A stretch of DNA of 9,626 bases from Nitrospirota bacterium (GTDB taxonomy: Bacteria > Nitrospirota > UBA9217). Each line of letters starts with the position of its first letter. Positions within the stretch are counted from its first letter, which is position 1. Below are positions 1 through 6,214 of this stretch, in pieces. The notes beneath the pieces were generated by a model. The model did not search any database. It saw only the letters and a list, made by a program, of their open reading frames with translations, and was not told the origin of the DNA. Where the stretch lies: assembly GCA_017885365.1 (NCBI GenBank), contig JAFNGD010000155.1:5697-15322 (forward strand). The letters are read 5' to 3'. The translations under genes were made by a program, and so were the position numbers.

Positions 1-852
1 CTCAAGATTGAGGGGCTGGTTGTAGATCAGTGTCGCCTGCGCCTCGGTGAGGTAGCCCTCGGCCACCATCCGGTGCAGCACCTGGGACTGCCGGTGCTTG
101 GTCAGGTCGATGTCGCTGTAGGGCGAGTAGACCATGGGCGATTTGGGCAGGCCCGCCAGGAGCGCGGCCTCGCCCTGGTTGATGGCCGAGATGTCCTTGC
201 CGAAATAGGTCTTGGCTGCCATCTGCACGCCGTAGGCGCCGTGGCCGAAATAGATCTTGTTGAGGTAGAGCTCCAGGATCTCGTCCTTCGAGATCTCCTT
301 CTCCAGCCGCCGCGCCAGGATGATCTCGCGGATCTTGCGGATGAAGCTCCGCTCCGGCGACAGGAACACCACCTTGGTCAGCTGCTGCGTGATAGTGCTG
401 CCGCCCTGGCTTATCCGCAGCCGGATGATGTTCTTGAGCGCCGCTCGCAGGATGCCGCGATAGTCGATGCCCGAATGTTCGTAGAAGCGCGGGTCCTCGG
501 TGGCAAGGATGGCGTCCTTCATGTATTTCGGGATCTTCTGGAGCGGCACGTAGATGCCCTTCTCGATCCGGATCTGGCCCACCACGCGGCCGTCCTCGGC
601 ATAGATGGTCGTACCGGGCGAAGGCTTGTAGTCCTTCAGCGACTCCACGGTGGGAAGGTTGAAGGACAGGATGTAGAACAGGAGGACGACGAAGAGGATC
701 CCCGCGACGAAACACAGGCCAAGGATCGTCATCGCCTTCTTGAAGGTCAGGGCCTTCAGCCACGGGAGGATATGTCCCTGCCACAGCATTCGCAGGAAAT
801 TCACGAGTGCGGTCCCGACCGTACGCAATAGTTCAACGATACGCTGTTTCAT
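1..852 (-). CDS. mrcA: Penicillin-binding protein 1A, N-terminal part (cut by window edge)
   Basis: Bifunctional class A penicillin-binding protein that polymerises lipid II into glycan strands and cross-links the peptides, anchored in the inner membrane and acting in the periplasm. The visible 284 codons hold a short cytoplasmic start, one membrane anchor (about residues 41-63) and most of a family 51 glycosyltransferase domain: EDPRFYEH at 119-126 (catalytic Glu119), GGSTITQQ at 150-157, a REIILARRLEKEISKDEILE-type motif III from 175, KTYFGK at 214-219 and AALLAGLPKSP at 229-239. No internal stop occurs and the frame runs off the left edge, so the transpeptidase domain is outside the window. 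The ATG at 852 was chosen because it precedes the anchor by a normal distance; its ribosome binding site is weak. Class A membership is clear; 1A rather than another class A type is inferred from the N-terminal half only. Confidence 0.93.
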   Translation of the reverse strand, partial: MKQRIVELLRTVGTALVNFLRMLWQGHILPWLKALTFKKAMTILGLCFVAGILFVVLLFYILSFNLPTVESLKDYKPSPGTTIYAEDGRVVGQIRIEKGIYVPLQKIPKYMKDAILATEDPRFYEHSGIDYRGILRAALKNIIRLRISQGGSTITQQLTKVVFLSPERSFIRKIREIILARRLEKEISKDEILELYLNKIYFGHGAYGVQMAAKTYFGKDISAINQGEAALLAGLPKSPMVYSPYSDIDLTKHRQSQVLHRMVAEGYLTEAQATLIYNQPLNLE

Positions 853-952
853 GATGTGCCTGGTGCCTGCTTTCTGTCCGAGAATGATTGTGACCCGGGA
901 GGAGAGTGTAATGCCTTATTTCACAAGTGCTTTTCCTCGAAAGGTGACCGGT

Positions 953-981
953 ATAATAACATCGAAACCGTGTAAAATCAA
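953..981 (-). promoter_or_regulatory. Probable sigma-70 promoter for the PBP1A gene
   Basis: On the minus strand a TTGATT -35 box (981-976) is followed by a 17-base spacer and a TATTAT -10 box (958-953), 4/6 and 5/6 matches to consensus. It lies about 100 bases upstream of the ATG at 852, leaving a moderate 5' leader. Positions are seen; function is inferred. Confidence 0.5.
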
Positions 982-1116
982 ACGAAAACTGCGGACTACG
1001 CGGCAGCATGGCGCGGACGCATCCGCCGCAATGGCTGCACCTGCAATGCACCGGCCCCGAAAACGGCACTTGACCCTGATCAGATCGGACAAGAGCCGGA
1101 TAGTGATGGGGTAAAT

Positions 1117-1151
1117 CCTCTTCTGACCTGTCTCAATGTTTTTTCCAGGTT
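1117..1151. repeat. Dispersed repeat, copy 1 (CTTCTGACCTGTCT type)
   Basis: The 35 bases match 9418-9452 at 29 positions in the same orientation. Both copies share the core CTTCTGACCTGTCT followed by an AT-rich stretch and AGGTT. Both copies are in intergenic DNA: here just before the promoter of the membrane-protein gene, there upstream of clpS. The family is unknown to me; it could be a short interspersed element or the decayed start of a repeated gene. Confidence 0.6.
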
Positions 1152-1160
1152 CATTTCGCC

Positions 1161-1189
1161 TGTGCAAGCCCCCTTTTTTTTGCTATAGT
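1161..1189 (+). promoter_or_regulatory. Probable promoter for the membrane-protein gene at 1243
   Basis: TGTGCA (1161-1166) and TATAGT (1184-1189) are separated by 17 bases, 4/6 and 5/6 matches to sigma-70 boxes. A run of eight T lies in the spacer. The expected transcript start would be some 45-50 bases before the ATG at 1243. Confidence 0.5.
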
Positions 1190-1242
1190 TATCGAAAGCT
1201 CAGCACCTTCCCGACACGGCAGAGTCCCGGGCAGGACGGAGC

Positions 1243-2226
1243 ATGCCTGCTTTTCCCCAGGAAAAACGATCTATGGACAAAGTGTGGGAGATAAAGGACC
1301 CGGCAGCATACCTGCGGGAGAAGAAGCCGGCTCCCCGTCAGGCGCCGCCGCGGGAGGAGAAGGACCCGTCCAAGGCCTACGACCTCTCGATGTTCTACTG
1401 GGGAGGCGGCCAGCTGTACAACGACCAGCTCTTTAAGGGTGCGGCGTTCCTGGTCTCGCAGCTCCTGGTACTGGCAGGCGCTGTGCTGTTCGTGATCTAT
1501 GACGATGAGCTGCTCCGGTTCCTGCGGGCAAGCGGGACATCCCTTTCCTCGATGTTCCTCGGCAGTGAGGCCCTGCTCTTCTGCATCCTCCTGTTCTGGG
1601 TCTCGAACGCCGCCGACGCCTATCGCGGCTCAACCCGGACGTGCAAGACCCGTTTCCGCGGCGTGAACAACCGCGTCGTGCCCTTCCTCGGATCGCTCGT
1701 TGTCCCCGGGTGGGGGCAGTTCCTGAACGGACAGCCGGTCAAGGGCAGTCTTTTCTCGGTGCTTGCCGTCATAGAAAGTTTTTCCCTTCTTTCGGTCGTG
1801 CTGACCTTCCTCGCCTGGCCGCTCCTCGACAACAGCGATGCACGCTTCATCGTGGAAGGGATCTTCGCGGTCTGCCTGATCCTTGCGCCGACGGCGCCGC
1901 TCATCTGGACCCTGAGCGCCTATGATGCGCTCAAGGTGAGCCATGACGACCTGCTGAAGGAGCCGCTCTGGGAGCGGATCAAGGCCGCATACTACCGCGG
2001 CAGGACGCAGGGATGGGTGCGCGGCGTCTTCCCCCAGATCAAGGGGACCTTCCTGCTCGTCCTCTTCCTCACCTTCTTCGTCATCGTTGTCTATTACCGG
2101 TTCCCGACGGGCTTCTACGCCAAACTGCTGGCGTCAATGCAGGCCCTCCTGCGGGGCCGCGGCATGACCATCGTGCCGGAGCTGATCGACAAACTGCTGG
2201 CATTGATGGCTGCAGGGGGAAGATGA
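1243..2226 (+). CDS. Polytopic membrane protein of unknown function
   Basis: A 327-residue protein that I cannot assign to a characterised family. The first 45 residues are charged and proline-rich, then come about six hydrophobic segments (roughly 66-86, 104-122, 146-164, 170-196, 205-228 and 269-286) and a C-terminal amphipathic tail ending in AAGGR. The segment VVPGWGQFLNGQPVKGSLF (153-171) resembles the PGxGQxYxGxxxKG pattern of TM2/DUF5683-like small membrane proteins, and an earlier WGGGQLYNDQLFKGAAF (53-69) is a second version of it, so the protein may contain two such hairpin repeats. The ATG at 1243 has AGGA six bases upstream; an alternative ATG at 1273 also has an AGGA, at ten bases, so the start is not settled. 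It is monocistronic, with its own promoter and terminator. Its last codons recur in broken form at 4898. Confidence 0.85.
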   Translation: MPAFPQEKRSMDKVWEIKDPAAYLREKKPAPRQAPPREEKDPSKAYDLSMFYWGGGQLYNDQLFKGAAFLVSQLLVLAGAVLFVIYDDELLRFLRASGTSLSSMFLGSEALLFCILLFWVSNAADAYRGSTRTCKTRFRGVNNRVVPFLGSLVVPGWGQFLNGQPVKGSLFSVLAVIESFSLLSVVLTFLAWPLLDNSDARFIVEGIFAVCLILAPTAPLIWTLSAYDALKVSHDDLLKEPLWERIKAAYYRGRTQGWVRGVFPQIKGTFLLVLFLTFFVIVVYYRFPTGFYAKLLASMQALLRGRGMTIVPELIDKLLALMAAGGR

Positions 2227-2257
2227 ACCAGGGCTGTCTCGATCGGAGAAACAATAA

Positions 2258-2293
2258 AAAGGCCGGCAGATTTCTTTGCCGGCCTTTCGTTTT
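2258..2293 (+). terminator. Rho-independent terminator after the membrane-protein gene
   Basis: AAAGGCCGGCA (2258-2268) pairs perfectly with TGCCGGCCTTT (2277-2287) around an 8-base loop, followed by CGTTTTG. An A-rich flank on the left (ACAATAAAA) lets it also work on the minus strand, where it could end the sensory transcript. It starts 31 bases after the stop codon. Confidence 0.88.
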
Positions 2294-2304
2294 GTGTTGA
2301 AGCT

Positions 2305-2348
2305 CCCCGCAGCACGCTACAGGCAATGCGCTCGCTCCTGGATTTAAG
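2305..2348 (-). repeat. 44-bp direct repeat, copy 1
   Basis: It matches 2415-2458 at 42 of 44 positions (differences at 2324 and 2345), offset 110 bases. The core CCCCGCAGCACGCTAC is an imperfect palindrome. Read as minus-strand RNA, CUGUAGC and GCUGCGG-type arms pair through G-U wobbles, so the fold favours the strand transcribed from the receptor gene. Confidence 0.75.
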
Positions 2349-2414
2349 CTCCCTACGGATAGCTGCATGGAGCTTCGATCCTCAGGGAAGTTCGTTATTC
2401 TACTCGCTCGCTAA

Positions 2415-2458
2415 CCCCGCAGCACGCTACAGGGAATGCGCTCGCTCCTGGATTCAAG
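2415..2458 (-). repeat. 44-bp direct repeat, copy 2
   Basis: Second copy, 43 bases beyond the stop of the receptor gene on the same strand. As minus-strand RNA, CCCUGUAGC pairs fully with GCUGCGGGG (nine pairs, two of them U-G); as plus-strand RNA the same arms would have two C-A mismatches. A CGCTCGCT motif occurs inside and also just left of the copy (2403-2412). Confidence 0.75.
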
Positions 2459-2500
2459 GTATGACGAACTGACGAGGAACGGACCCGTGGTACCTCGGCG

Positions 2501-3634
2501 CTACTCGAGCAGCTTTTTCATGCTCACCCGCATCCGGTCAATGGATTTTGCGAGCGTCGCGATTTCGTCCTTCGCCCCCGGTACATCGACCTTGTCCGAG
2601 AGTTTTCCCATCGATATTTCATCGGCCATGCGCGTCAGGCCGATCACAGGATTGATGACATTCCGGGTGATTGCGAACCCGATCGCGAGGGAGACGATGA
2701 CCAGAATGGATGCATATACCGCGATATTGATGTATAAGGATCTCTTGATCTTTGCCAATGTCTCCGTGCGGTCCTTCAGAAGATAGAGATAACCCACCTT
2801 CTGGGTTGCGAAGTCAAGGAGCGGAGCGATCGCGATCGAGTAATCCCTGCCCTGGACGTTCACCTGTTCCACCACAGCCCGGTCCCGGGTTGCGGCAGCG
2901 GCCCGCTGAAACAGCGGGGCGCTCAGCGCTCCCATGATCAGGTCCGTTTTCGTCGCGAAGTAGGGAATATAATCACCGTACGACCTCGTCTTCTTCTGCC
3001 AGTCGGGAAACACGATGGCCGCTGCTTGTGAGGACAGAGCGATGCCCATTTCGACGCCGAATGCCCGCTTGATATTTTCCAGAACCGGCAGGAGATCTCC
3101 GCCGAACTCGACGGAGCCGTAGTGGTACCCCTTACTGAAGATCGGCTCGACACCGCGCAGTCCGATGCCCGTTCTTCCGGTCTCCAGCCCCCGCACGCCT
3201 TTCATTTCCTTGTTCACGGCCAGCACGGAAAAACGGAACGTCGATAGGTCGTCACCGAACTTCGCGGGATCGTTCATCCGGAGGAAGGAGATGGCCGGCG
3301 CCTGATGGAACTGGAACTGGAACAGGTTGAACCGCTTTTGCAGCGATTGGAACGCGGGAGAGAACTCGGCATACAGCTTGTTCCGGTCCCCTTTCGCGAA
3401 GATCGCTTGCGCCGTGGGCATCTCCGCCACCAGGGTCGCCATTTGCTGGTACAGGCTCAGATTGTTGTCGATGATCGTATATCCGGTCTTGAGGGCGCTG
3501 TTGAGGTTGTCCTCCACTTCGTTGTTGAGCAGCGCGACCTGCGAGACGTAATTAAAGAACGCCAGGCCGGTCATGACGAGGATCAGGATGATCTGCACGG
3601 GAATGATGGTTCTGGTTTTGATGGTCATCTTCAT
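2501..3634 (-). CDS. Cache-HAMP transmembrane receptor without an output domain
   Basis: A 377-residue sensor. Transmembrane helix 1 is at about 10-30, an extracytoplasmic Cache-type sensing domain at 35-290, helix 2 at 301-323 and a HAMP linker at 322-375 (NPVIGL, then DEI, then ATLAKSIDRM). The block from FHQAPAISFLRM through KFGDDL, VRGLETGRTGIGLRGVEPIF and GSVEFG is the pattern of the double Cache_3 family found in methyl-accepting chemotaxis proteins and sensor kinases. The protein stops directly after HAMP: no MCP hairpin, kinase or cyclase follows, and the DNA beyond the stop (2440-2500) encodes none in any frame I read. The start follows AAGGAG by about 12 bases. It lies 30 bases after the DUF4388-like gene on the same strand, third in the cassette. 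Either a stand-alone input module that works through its neighbours or a receptor that lost its C-terminus. Confidence 0.88.
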   Translation of the reverse strand: MKMTIKTRTIIPVQIILILVMTGLAFFNYVSQVALLNNEVEDNLNSALKTGYTIIDNNLSLYQQMATLVAEMPTAQAIFAKGDRNKLYAEFSPAFQSLQKRFNLFQFQFHQAPAISFLRMNDPAKFGDDLSTFRFSVLAVNKEMKGVRGLETGRTGIGLRGVEPIFSKGYHYGSVEFGGDLLPVLENIKRAFGVEMGIALSSQAAAIVFPDWQKKTRSYGDYIPYFATKTDLIMGALSAPLFQRAAAATRDRAVVEQVNVQGRDYSIAIAPLLDFATQKVGYLYLLKDRTETLAKIKRSLYINIAVYASILVIVSLAIGFAITRNVINPVIGLTRMADEISMGKLSDKVDVPGAKDEIATLAKSIDRMRVSMKKLLE

Positions 3635-3664
3635 GGGGTCTTCGATCTCCTTTGCTCCGGGATA

Positions 3665-4234
3665 TTAGGATAAAATAGCGTTCGCTTCTTTCACGAACAC
3701 GTCGCGGTCGGCCTGACTATCGATCTCCTGTTTCAGAAGGTCGATCAGCCGGCGCAGATCATCGTGGGTGGGCGGCGACGAGGCGTTCCACTTCTGCTCG
3801 ACGATCCGTGCCAGGACCTTCGCGCCCGCAGGCCCGATCTGCCTGATCAGCGCCAGCTTGAGTGCTTCGGGAACCGCCGTCGCGGCGGCCGGCGGCCGTG
3901 GCGGCTGTCCCGCGCTCACGCCCGGAGGGGACGCCACTTCAACTGCAGCCGTGGGATTATTGAAAAAGCGTATGATGTCCTCCAGGGGAGGCAGAGTGCT
4001 GTCACTGGCCTGCAACGCCACATCGGGCATAAAAAAGTACGACGAAAAGTCTCCCCCCAGCGTGCTGGTCAGACACTCCGCACCCTTGCTGCCGCCGCAG
4101 GTGATGTTATAGAGCTCGCCGTCGCGGAAATAGAGCTTCAGCAGCGTATTGGCTTTTTTGATGTTGACGGAAAGAAGGCCGCTTTTCTTGCTCCGGTGGA
4201 TCTCACCTATGAAATCAGGCAGCGACGTTTTCAT
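3665..4234 (-). CDS. DUF4388/PATAN-like protein with C-terminal IGPxA helical domain
   Basis: A 189-residue soluble protein. Residues 1-95 (FIGEIHRSKKSGLLSV, LYFRDGELYNI, then GAECL and FFMPD) fit the DUF4388/PATAN fold, common in bacterial signalling proteins and often linked to response regulators and gliding or pilus control. A proline- and alanine-rich linker follows (about 95-122). The tail, ALIRQIGPAGAKVLARIVEQ then DDLRRLI and DRDVFVKEA, resembles the short helical domain with an IGPxA motif at the ends of some bacterial signalling proteins. AAGGA lies seven bases before the ATG. The gene is second in the cassette, 76 bases after the response regulator and 30 before the receptor. It has no enzymatic motif and is best read as an adaptor or effector partner of the regulator; the exact role is inferred. 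Confidence 0.8.
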   Translation of the reverse strand: MKTSLPDFIGEIHRSKKSGLLSVNIKKANTLLKLYFRDGELYNITCGGSKGAECLTSTLGGDFSSYFFMPDVALQASDSTLPPLEDIIRFFNNPTAAVEVASPPGVSAGQPPRPPAAATAVPEALKLALIRQIGPAGAKVLARIVEQKWNASSPPTHDDLRRLIDLLKQEIDSQADRDVFVKEANAILS

Positions 4235-4310
4235 GCGGTTTTCCTTTCTCCCTGGACGGTGGCGCCGAAAAATGCCGGTCTCTCTGCTGGCGGGCGGGCC
4301 GCTGCGTGCG

Positions 4311-4679
4311 TCATTTCTTCTTCAGATGTTTCTTGACGGCAAGCAGGAGATCCATGGGCTCGAAGGGCTTGGCGAGATATTCCGTGGCGCCCTGCTTGAC
4401 GCCCCACGCCTTGTCGCTCTCCTGGTTCTTCGAGGATATCATGATGATCGGCACATCCTTGAACTGTGCATCCATGCGAAGGTCGCGGCATATCTGGAAA
4501 CCGTTCTTTTTCGGCATGATGACGTCCAGGATGATCATGTCCACGGGCTCTGATCGCGCCTTGCGCTCGGCCTCTTCACCGTCGCCCGCCGTGATGATCT
4601 CGTGGTTCGCCTCCTTCAGGATGTTCTTGATGACCTGCAATTCCGTAACGCTGTCTTCCGCCACAAGGATCTTTGCCAT
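4311..4679 (-). CDS. Single-domain response regulator, PilG/PilH/CheY-like
   Basis: A 122-residue receiver domain with nothing attached. It shows the acidic pair E8/D9, the phosphoacceptor Asp52 in ILDVIMP, a Ser82 in MISSK at the switch position and the conserved Lys104 in AKPF. The segment DKAWGVKQGATEYLAKPF is close to that of twitching-motility regulators PilG/PilH. The ATG at 4679 (MAKILVAED) was preferred over an upstream in-frame ATG at 4685 and a longer 4727 start because receiver domains begin here and GAAAGGG lies about nine bases upstream. It is the first gene of the cassette and has its own promoter. No histidine kinase is in the window, so phosphorylation must come from elsewhere. 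Confidence 0.93.
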   Translation of the reverse strand: MAKILVAEDSVTELQVIKNILKEANHEIITAGDGEEAERKARSEPVDMIILDVIMPKKNGFQICRDLRMDAQFKDVPIIMISSKNQESDKAWGVKQGATEYLAKPFEPMDLLLAVKKHLKKK

Positions 4680-4759
4680 TCCCATGCACCCTTTCGCGGC
4701 CTCTTCGCCCGAGGCCGCCCTTTCCATGAACGTATGAATTCTGCCCAGCGTCAGCGAGA

Positions 4760-4788
4760 ATTATACTAAAAAAAAATCGCCTTGTCTG
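4760..4788 (-). promoter_or_regulatory. Promoter of the sensory cassette
   Basis: On the minus strand CAGACA (4788-4783), a 17-base spacer containing nine T, and a perfect TATAAT (4765-4760). It lies about 80 bases before the response-regulator start and overlaps the edge of the gene remnant on the other strand. Confidence 0.65.
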
Positions 4789-4790
4789 CA

Positions 4791-4963
4791 GCTAATCCGT
4801 ATTATTTATTACTGCACTTATTTGTCGTTCGGCGTCCCGGAAGCCCCGCAAGGGGGTTTTTGCCCATCCTGGCGAAGGCGCTGAAAGGGACAGCGACATG
4901 ACCATCGTGCCGGAGCTGATCGACAATCTGCTGGCACTGACGGCCGCGATGGGGGGGGTGAGA
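4791..4963 (+). pseudogene. Broken copy of the 3' end of the 1243-2226 gene
   Basis: Bases 4898-4947 match 2164-2213 at 46 of 50 positions, encoding MTIVPELIDNLLAL against MTIVPELIDKLLAL. Before this, a different frame reads GFLPILAKALKGTA, lining up with GFYAKLLASMQALLRGRG of the intact gene, then hits TGA at 4899-4901; a one-base shift joins the two. The hydrophobic stretch LLLHLFVVRR ahead of it may correspond to the last membrane helix. Another shift is needed at the run of eight G (4951-4958): one G fewer would give a stop right after AAMGG, matching the intact ending. There is no start codon context or upstream body, so this is a decayed paralogue tail rather than a gene. Confidence 0.75.
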
Positions 4964-4996
4964 GGATCGACGAATTTCGGGCAGGGAGCAAAACAG

Positions 4997-5026
4997 AAGG
5001 CCGGGATGATCTCCCGGCCTTTTTTT
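4997..5026 (+). terminator. Rho-independent terminator after the gene remnant
   Basis: AAGGCCGGGA (4997-5006) pairs with TCCCGGCCTT (5012-5021) around TGATC, followed by a run of seven T. Its position relative to the remnant mirrors that of the terminator at 2258 relative to the intact gene, so it was probably duplicated along with it. On the minus strand the same stem precedes CTGTTTTG and could end the lipM transcript. Confidence 0.88.
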
Positions 5027-5119
5027 GTGCAATATCATTGCGCTACTTTTTTCTCGGTGACCCTCATGATTACATCCTCTTTGCCGGCCACTTCGCAGAG
5101 AAGGTCGCCTATGCTCTTT

Positions 5120-5833
5120 TTACTGAAACTTCACACCCAGGGCCCGGGAGAACCCTTCGCGGAACGCCCGTTTCACTTCTTCAAGCCTTGCCTCCCCGCC
5201 CAGTTCCGTCCTGATGCAGGTCACGGCGTCCTTCATGCCGCCTCCGGGGATGACCTCGGCCTCGAGCACAGGATCATACCCGATGAGTATGGAACCGTGC
5301 TGGAGGAACGCGCCGCCCACGCGCCGCTGGGCGCTCCCGATGATCTTCCGGCCCTTCACCAGGATCTCGTACCACGAGGGAGAGGAAAAGCAGGCGGGCT
5401 CCCGGGGGGTGCTCTTCACCATCTCTGCGTGCCGTCCTGAGCGCGACACCATCTCGGCGGCAATGCCGAGCTCGCGCAGGCCCGCGAGAAGGCCGGCCGC
5501 GATCACCTTGTACGTGCCGAGGACATCGTTCGGGAAAAGGTCATTGTCGATGCGCGCGATGACGCTGTAGGTGAGCTCGTCGCCGTGGAGCACCGCCCTG
5601 CCGCCGGTGATGCGCCGCACGATGTCGAAACCGCGTCGCCTGCAGGCGTCGGCGTTCACTGCCTGTTCCTTATGCTGGAACCTGCCGAGCGATACCGCGG
5701 GCGGGGACCAGGTATAGAACCTGAGCACCGGAAGAGCTCCGGGGCTGGCCGCTTCCCGGAGGAGCCCTTCGTCAGCAGCCATGTTCTCAACGCCCGAAGC
5801 CGGGCCGCTGTCGAGAAAACGCCACACGCTCAT
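5120..5833 (-). CDS. lipM: LipM-type octanoyltransferase / lipoate-protein ligase A family
   Basis: A 237-residue cytoplasmic protein of the biotin/lipoate ligase fold that transfers octanoyl groups from acyl carrier protein to lipoyl domains (or GcvH), the first step of lipoate assembly. Seen: FYTWSPPAVSLGRFQ (39-53), RRITGGRAVLH (73-83), ELTYSVI (86-92), EPACFSSPSWYEI with Cys148, and KGRKIIGSAQRR (160-171) with Lys163, then LQHGSILIG. The Cys in PACFSSPSWYE corresponds to the catalytic Cys of Bacillus LipM, which favours octanoyltransfer over ATP-dependent ligation; this is inference from the motif. Its ATG overlaps the stop of the YkgJ-like gene (ATGA), indicating translational coupling. 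The stop is about 95 bases before a terminator stem usable on this strand. Confidence 0.92.
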   Translation of the reverse strand: MSVWRFLDSGPASGVENMAADEGLLREAASPGALPVLRFYTWSPPAVSLGRFQHKEQAVNADACRRRGFDIVRRITGGRAVLHGDELTYSVIARIDNDLFPNDVLGTYKVIAAGLLAGLRELGIAAEMVSRSGRHAEMVKSTPREPACFSSPSWYEILVKGRKIIGSAQRRVGGAFLQHGSILIGYDPVLEAEVIPGGGMKDAVTCIRTELGGEARLEEVKRAFREGFSRALGVKFQ

Positions 5834-6132
5834 AGGCGTCCTTCACGGTCAGGACCGGTCCTGGTCAACCGTTCGAGCTCATCAAGCAGGCGCAATGCCT
5901 CGTCCCTGTTCGTCCCGCAGTGTTCAGCCATGGCAGGAAAGGACGCGCACGCCACCGGCCGCTCAGGGCTGTTGTGGATCGCACAGGTGAGGTCCGGGAG
6001 GAGCTGAATGCAGCGCGCCCCCGCCGGCTTCCCTTCCGGCATGCCGGGAAGGGAACTGGAGATTGACGGCGCGATGCAGCATGCGCCGCAGCCAGGCCGG
6101 CAGGCGGTCACCGTACGTCGTTCTTCATCCAT
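5830..6132 (-). CDS. YkgJ-like cysteine-cluster protein
   Basis: A 100-residue small soluble protein of the YkgJ/zinc- or iron-chelating family. The pattern is CRPGCGACCIAPSI (Cys 11, 15, 18, 19), GMPEGKPAGARC (Cys41), LTCAIHNSPERPVAC (Cys50, Cys62) and a final CG (Cys72). The eight cysteines probably bind a metal or Fe-S centre; no reaction is established for this group. The ATG at 6132 was chosen because the family begins shortly before the first Cys and the frame upstream of it (to 6270) covers the cysM promoter and start. An AAAGGAAA sits about 14 bases upstream, which is far. It is divergent from the cysteine synthase gene and coupled to lipM through an ATGA overlap. Whether the pairing with lipoate assembly, itself dependent on Fe-S LipA, is functional is open. 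Confidence 0.85.
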   Translation of the reverse strand: MDEERRTVTACRPGCGACCIAPSISSSLPGMPEGKPAGARCIQLLPDLTCAIHNSPERPVACASFPAMAEHCGTNRDEALRLLDELERLTRTGPDREGRL

Positions 6133-6148
6133 GGCAGGCGAAATTTCC

Positions 6149-6177
6149 TTTTCAATCCGGGTGAAATCTGCTATAAA
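6149..6177 (+). promoter_or_regulatory. Promoter of the cysteine synthase gene
   Basis: TTTTCA (6149-6154) and TATAAA (6172-6177) with a 17-base spacer, 4/6 and 5/6 matches. The start of transcription would fall about 30 bases before the ATG at 6215. The -35 side overlaps the probable leader of the divergent YkgJ-like gene, so the two may influence each other. Confidence 0.6.
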
Positions 6178-6214
6178 ACTCAAGAACACGATGTGCTCCG
6201 GAAAGGAACCGATC

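Larger units (their letters stand above)
853..1242. other. Divergent intergenic region between PBP1A and membrane-protein genes
   Basis: About 390 bases without a convincing gene. It holds a minus-strand promoter for the PBP gene (953-981), a copy of a dispersed repeat (1117-1151) and a plus-strand promoter for the membrane protein (1161-1189). Short open frames cross it on both strands, but none has a recognisable protein pattern or a good ribosome binding site. The stretch 990-1110 shows nothing I can name. Confidence 0.6.

Noticed and set aside
73..831. Long open plus-strand frame (252 codons) opposite the PBP gene
   Set aside because: The opposite strand encodes an unmistakable glycosyltransferase; the plus frame has no motif and is an antisense artefact of high GC.
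952..957. Perfect TATAAT on the plus strand
   Set aside because: No acceptable -35 box at 16-18 bases and no gene starting nearby; it overlaps the minus-strand -10 box that fits the PBP gene better.
2305..2458. Direct repeat pair considered as a minimal CRISPR or transposon ends
   Set aside because: Only two copies, a spacing too long for CRISPR, direct rather than inverted orientation and no transposase between them.
4680..4727. Longer start for the response regulator
   Set aside because: Receiver domains begin directly with the beta-1 strand seen after 4679, and the Shine-Dalgarno-like GAAAGGG fits that start.
5035..5091. Minus-strand frame after lipM reading AGKEDVIMRVTEKKVAQ
   Set aside because: It looks slightly protein-like, but the only start is a GTG giving 18 residues, with no ribosome binding site; insufficient to call a gene.
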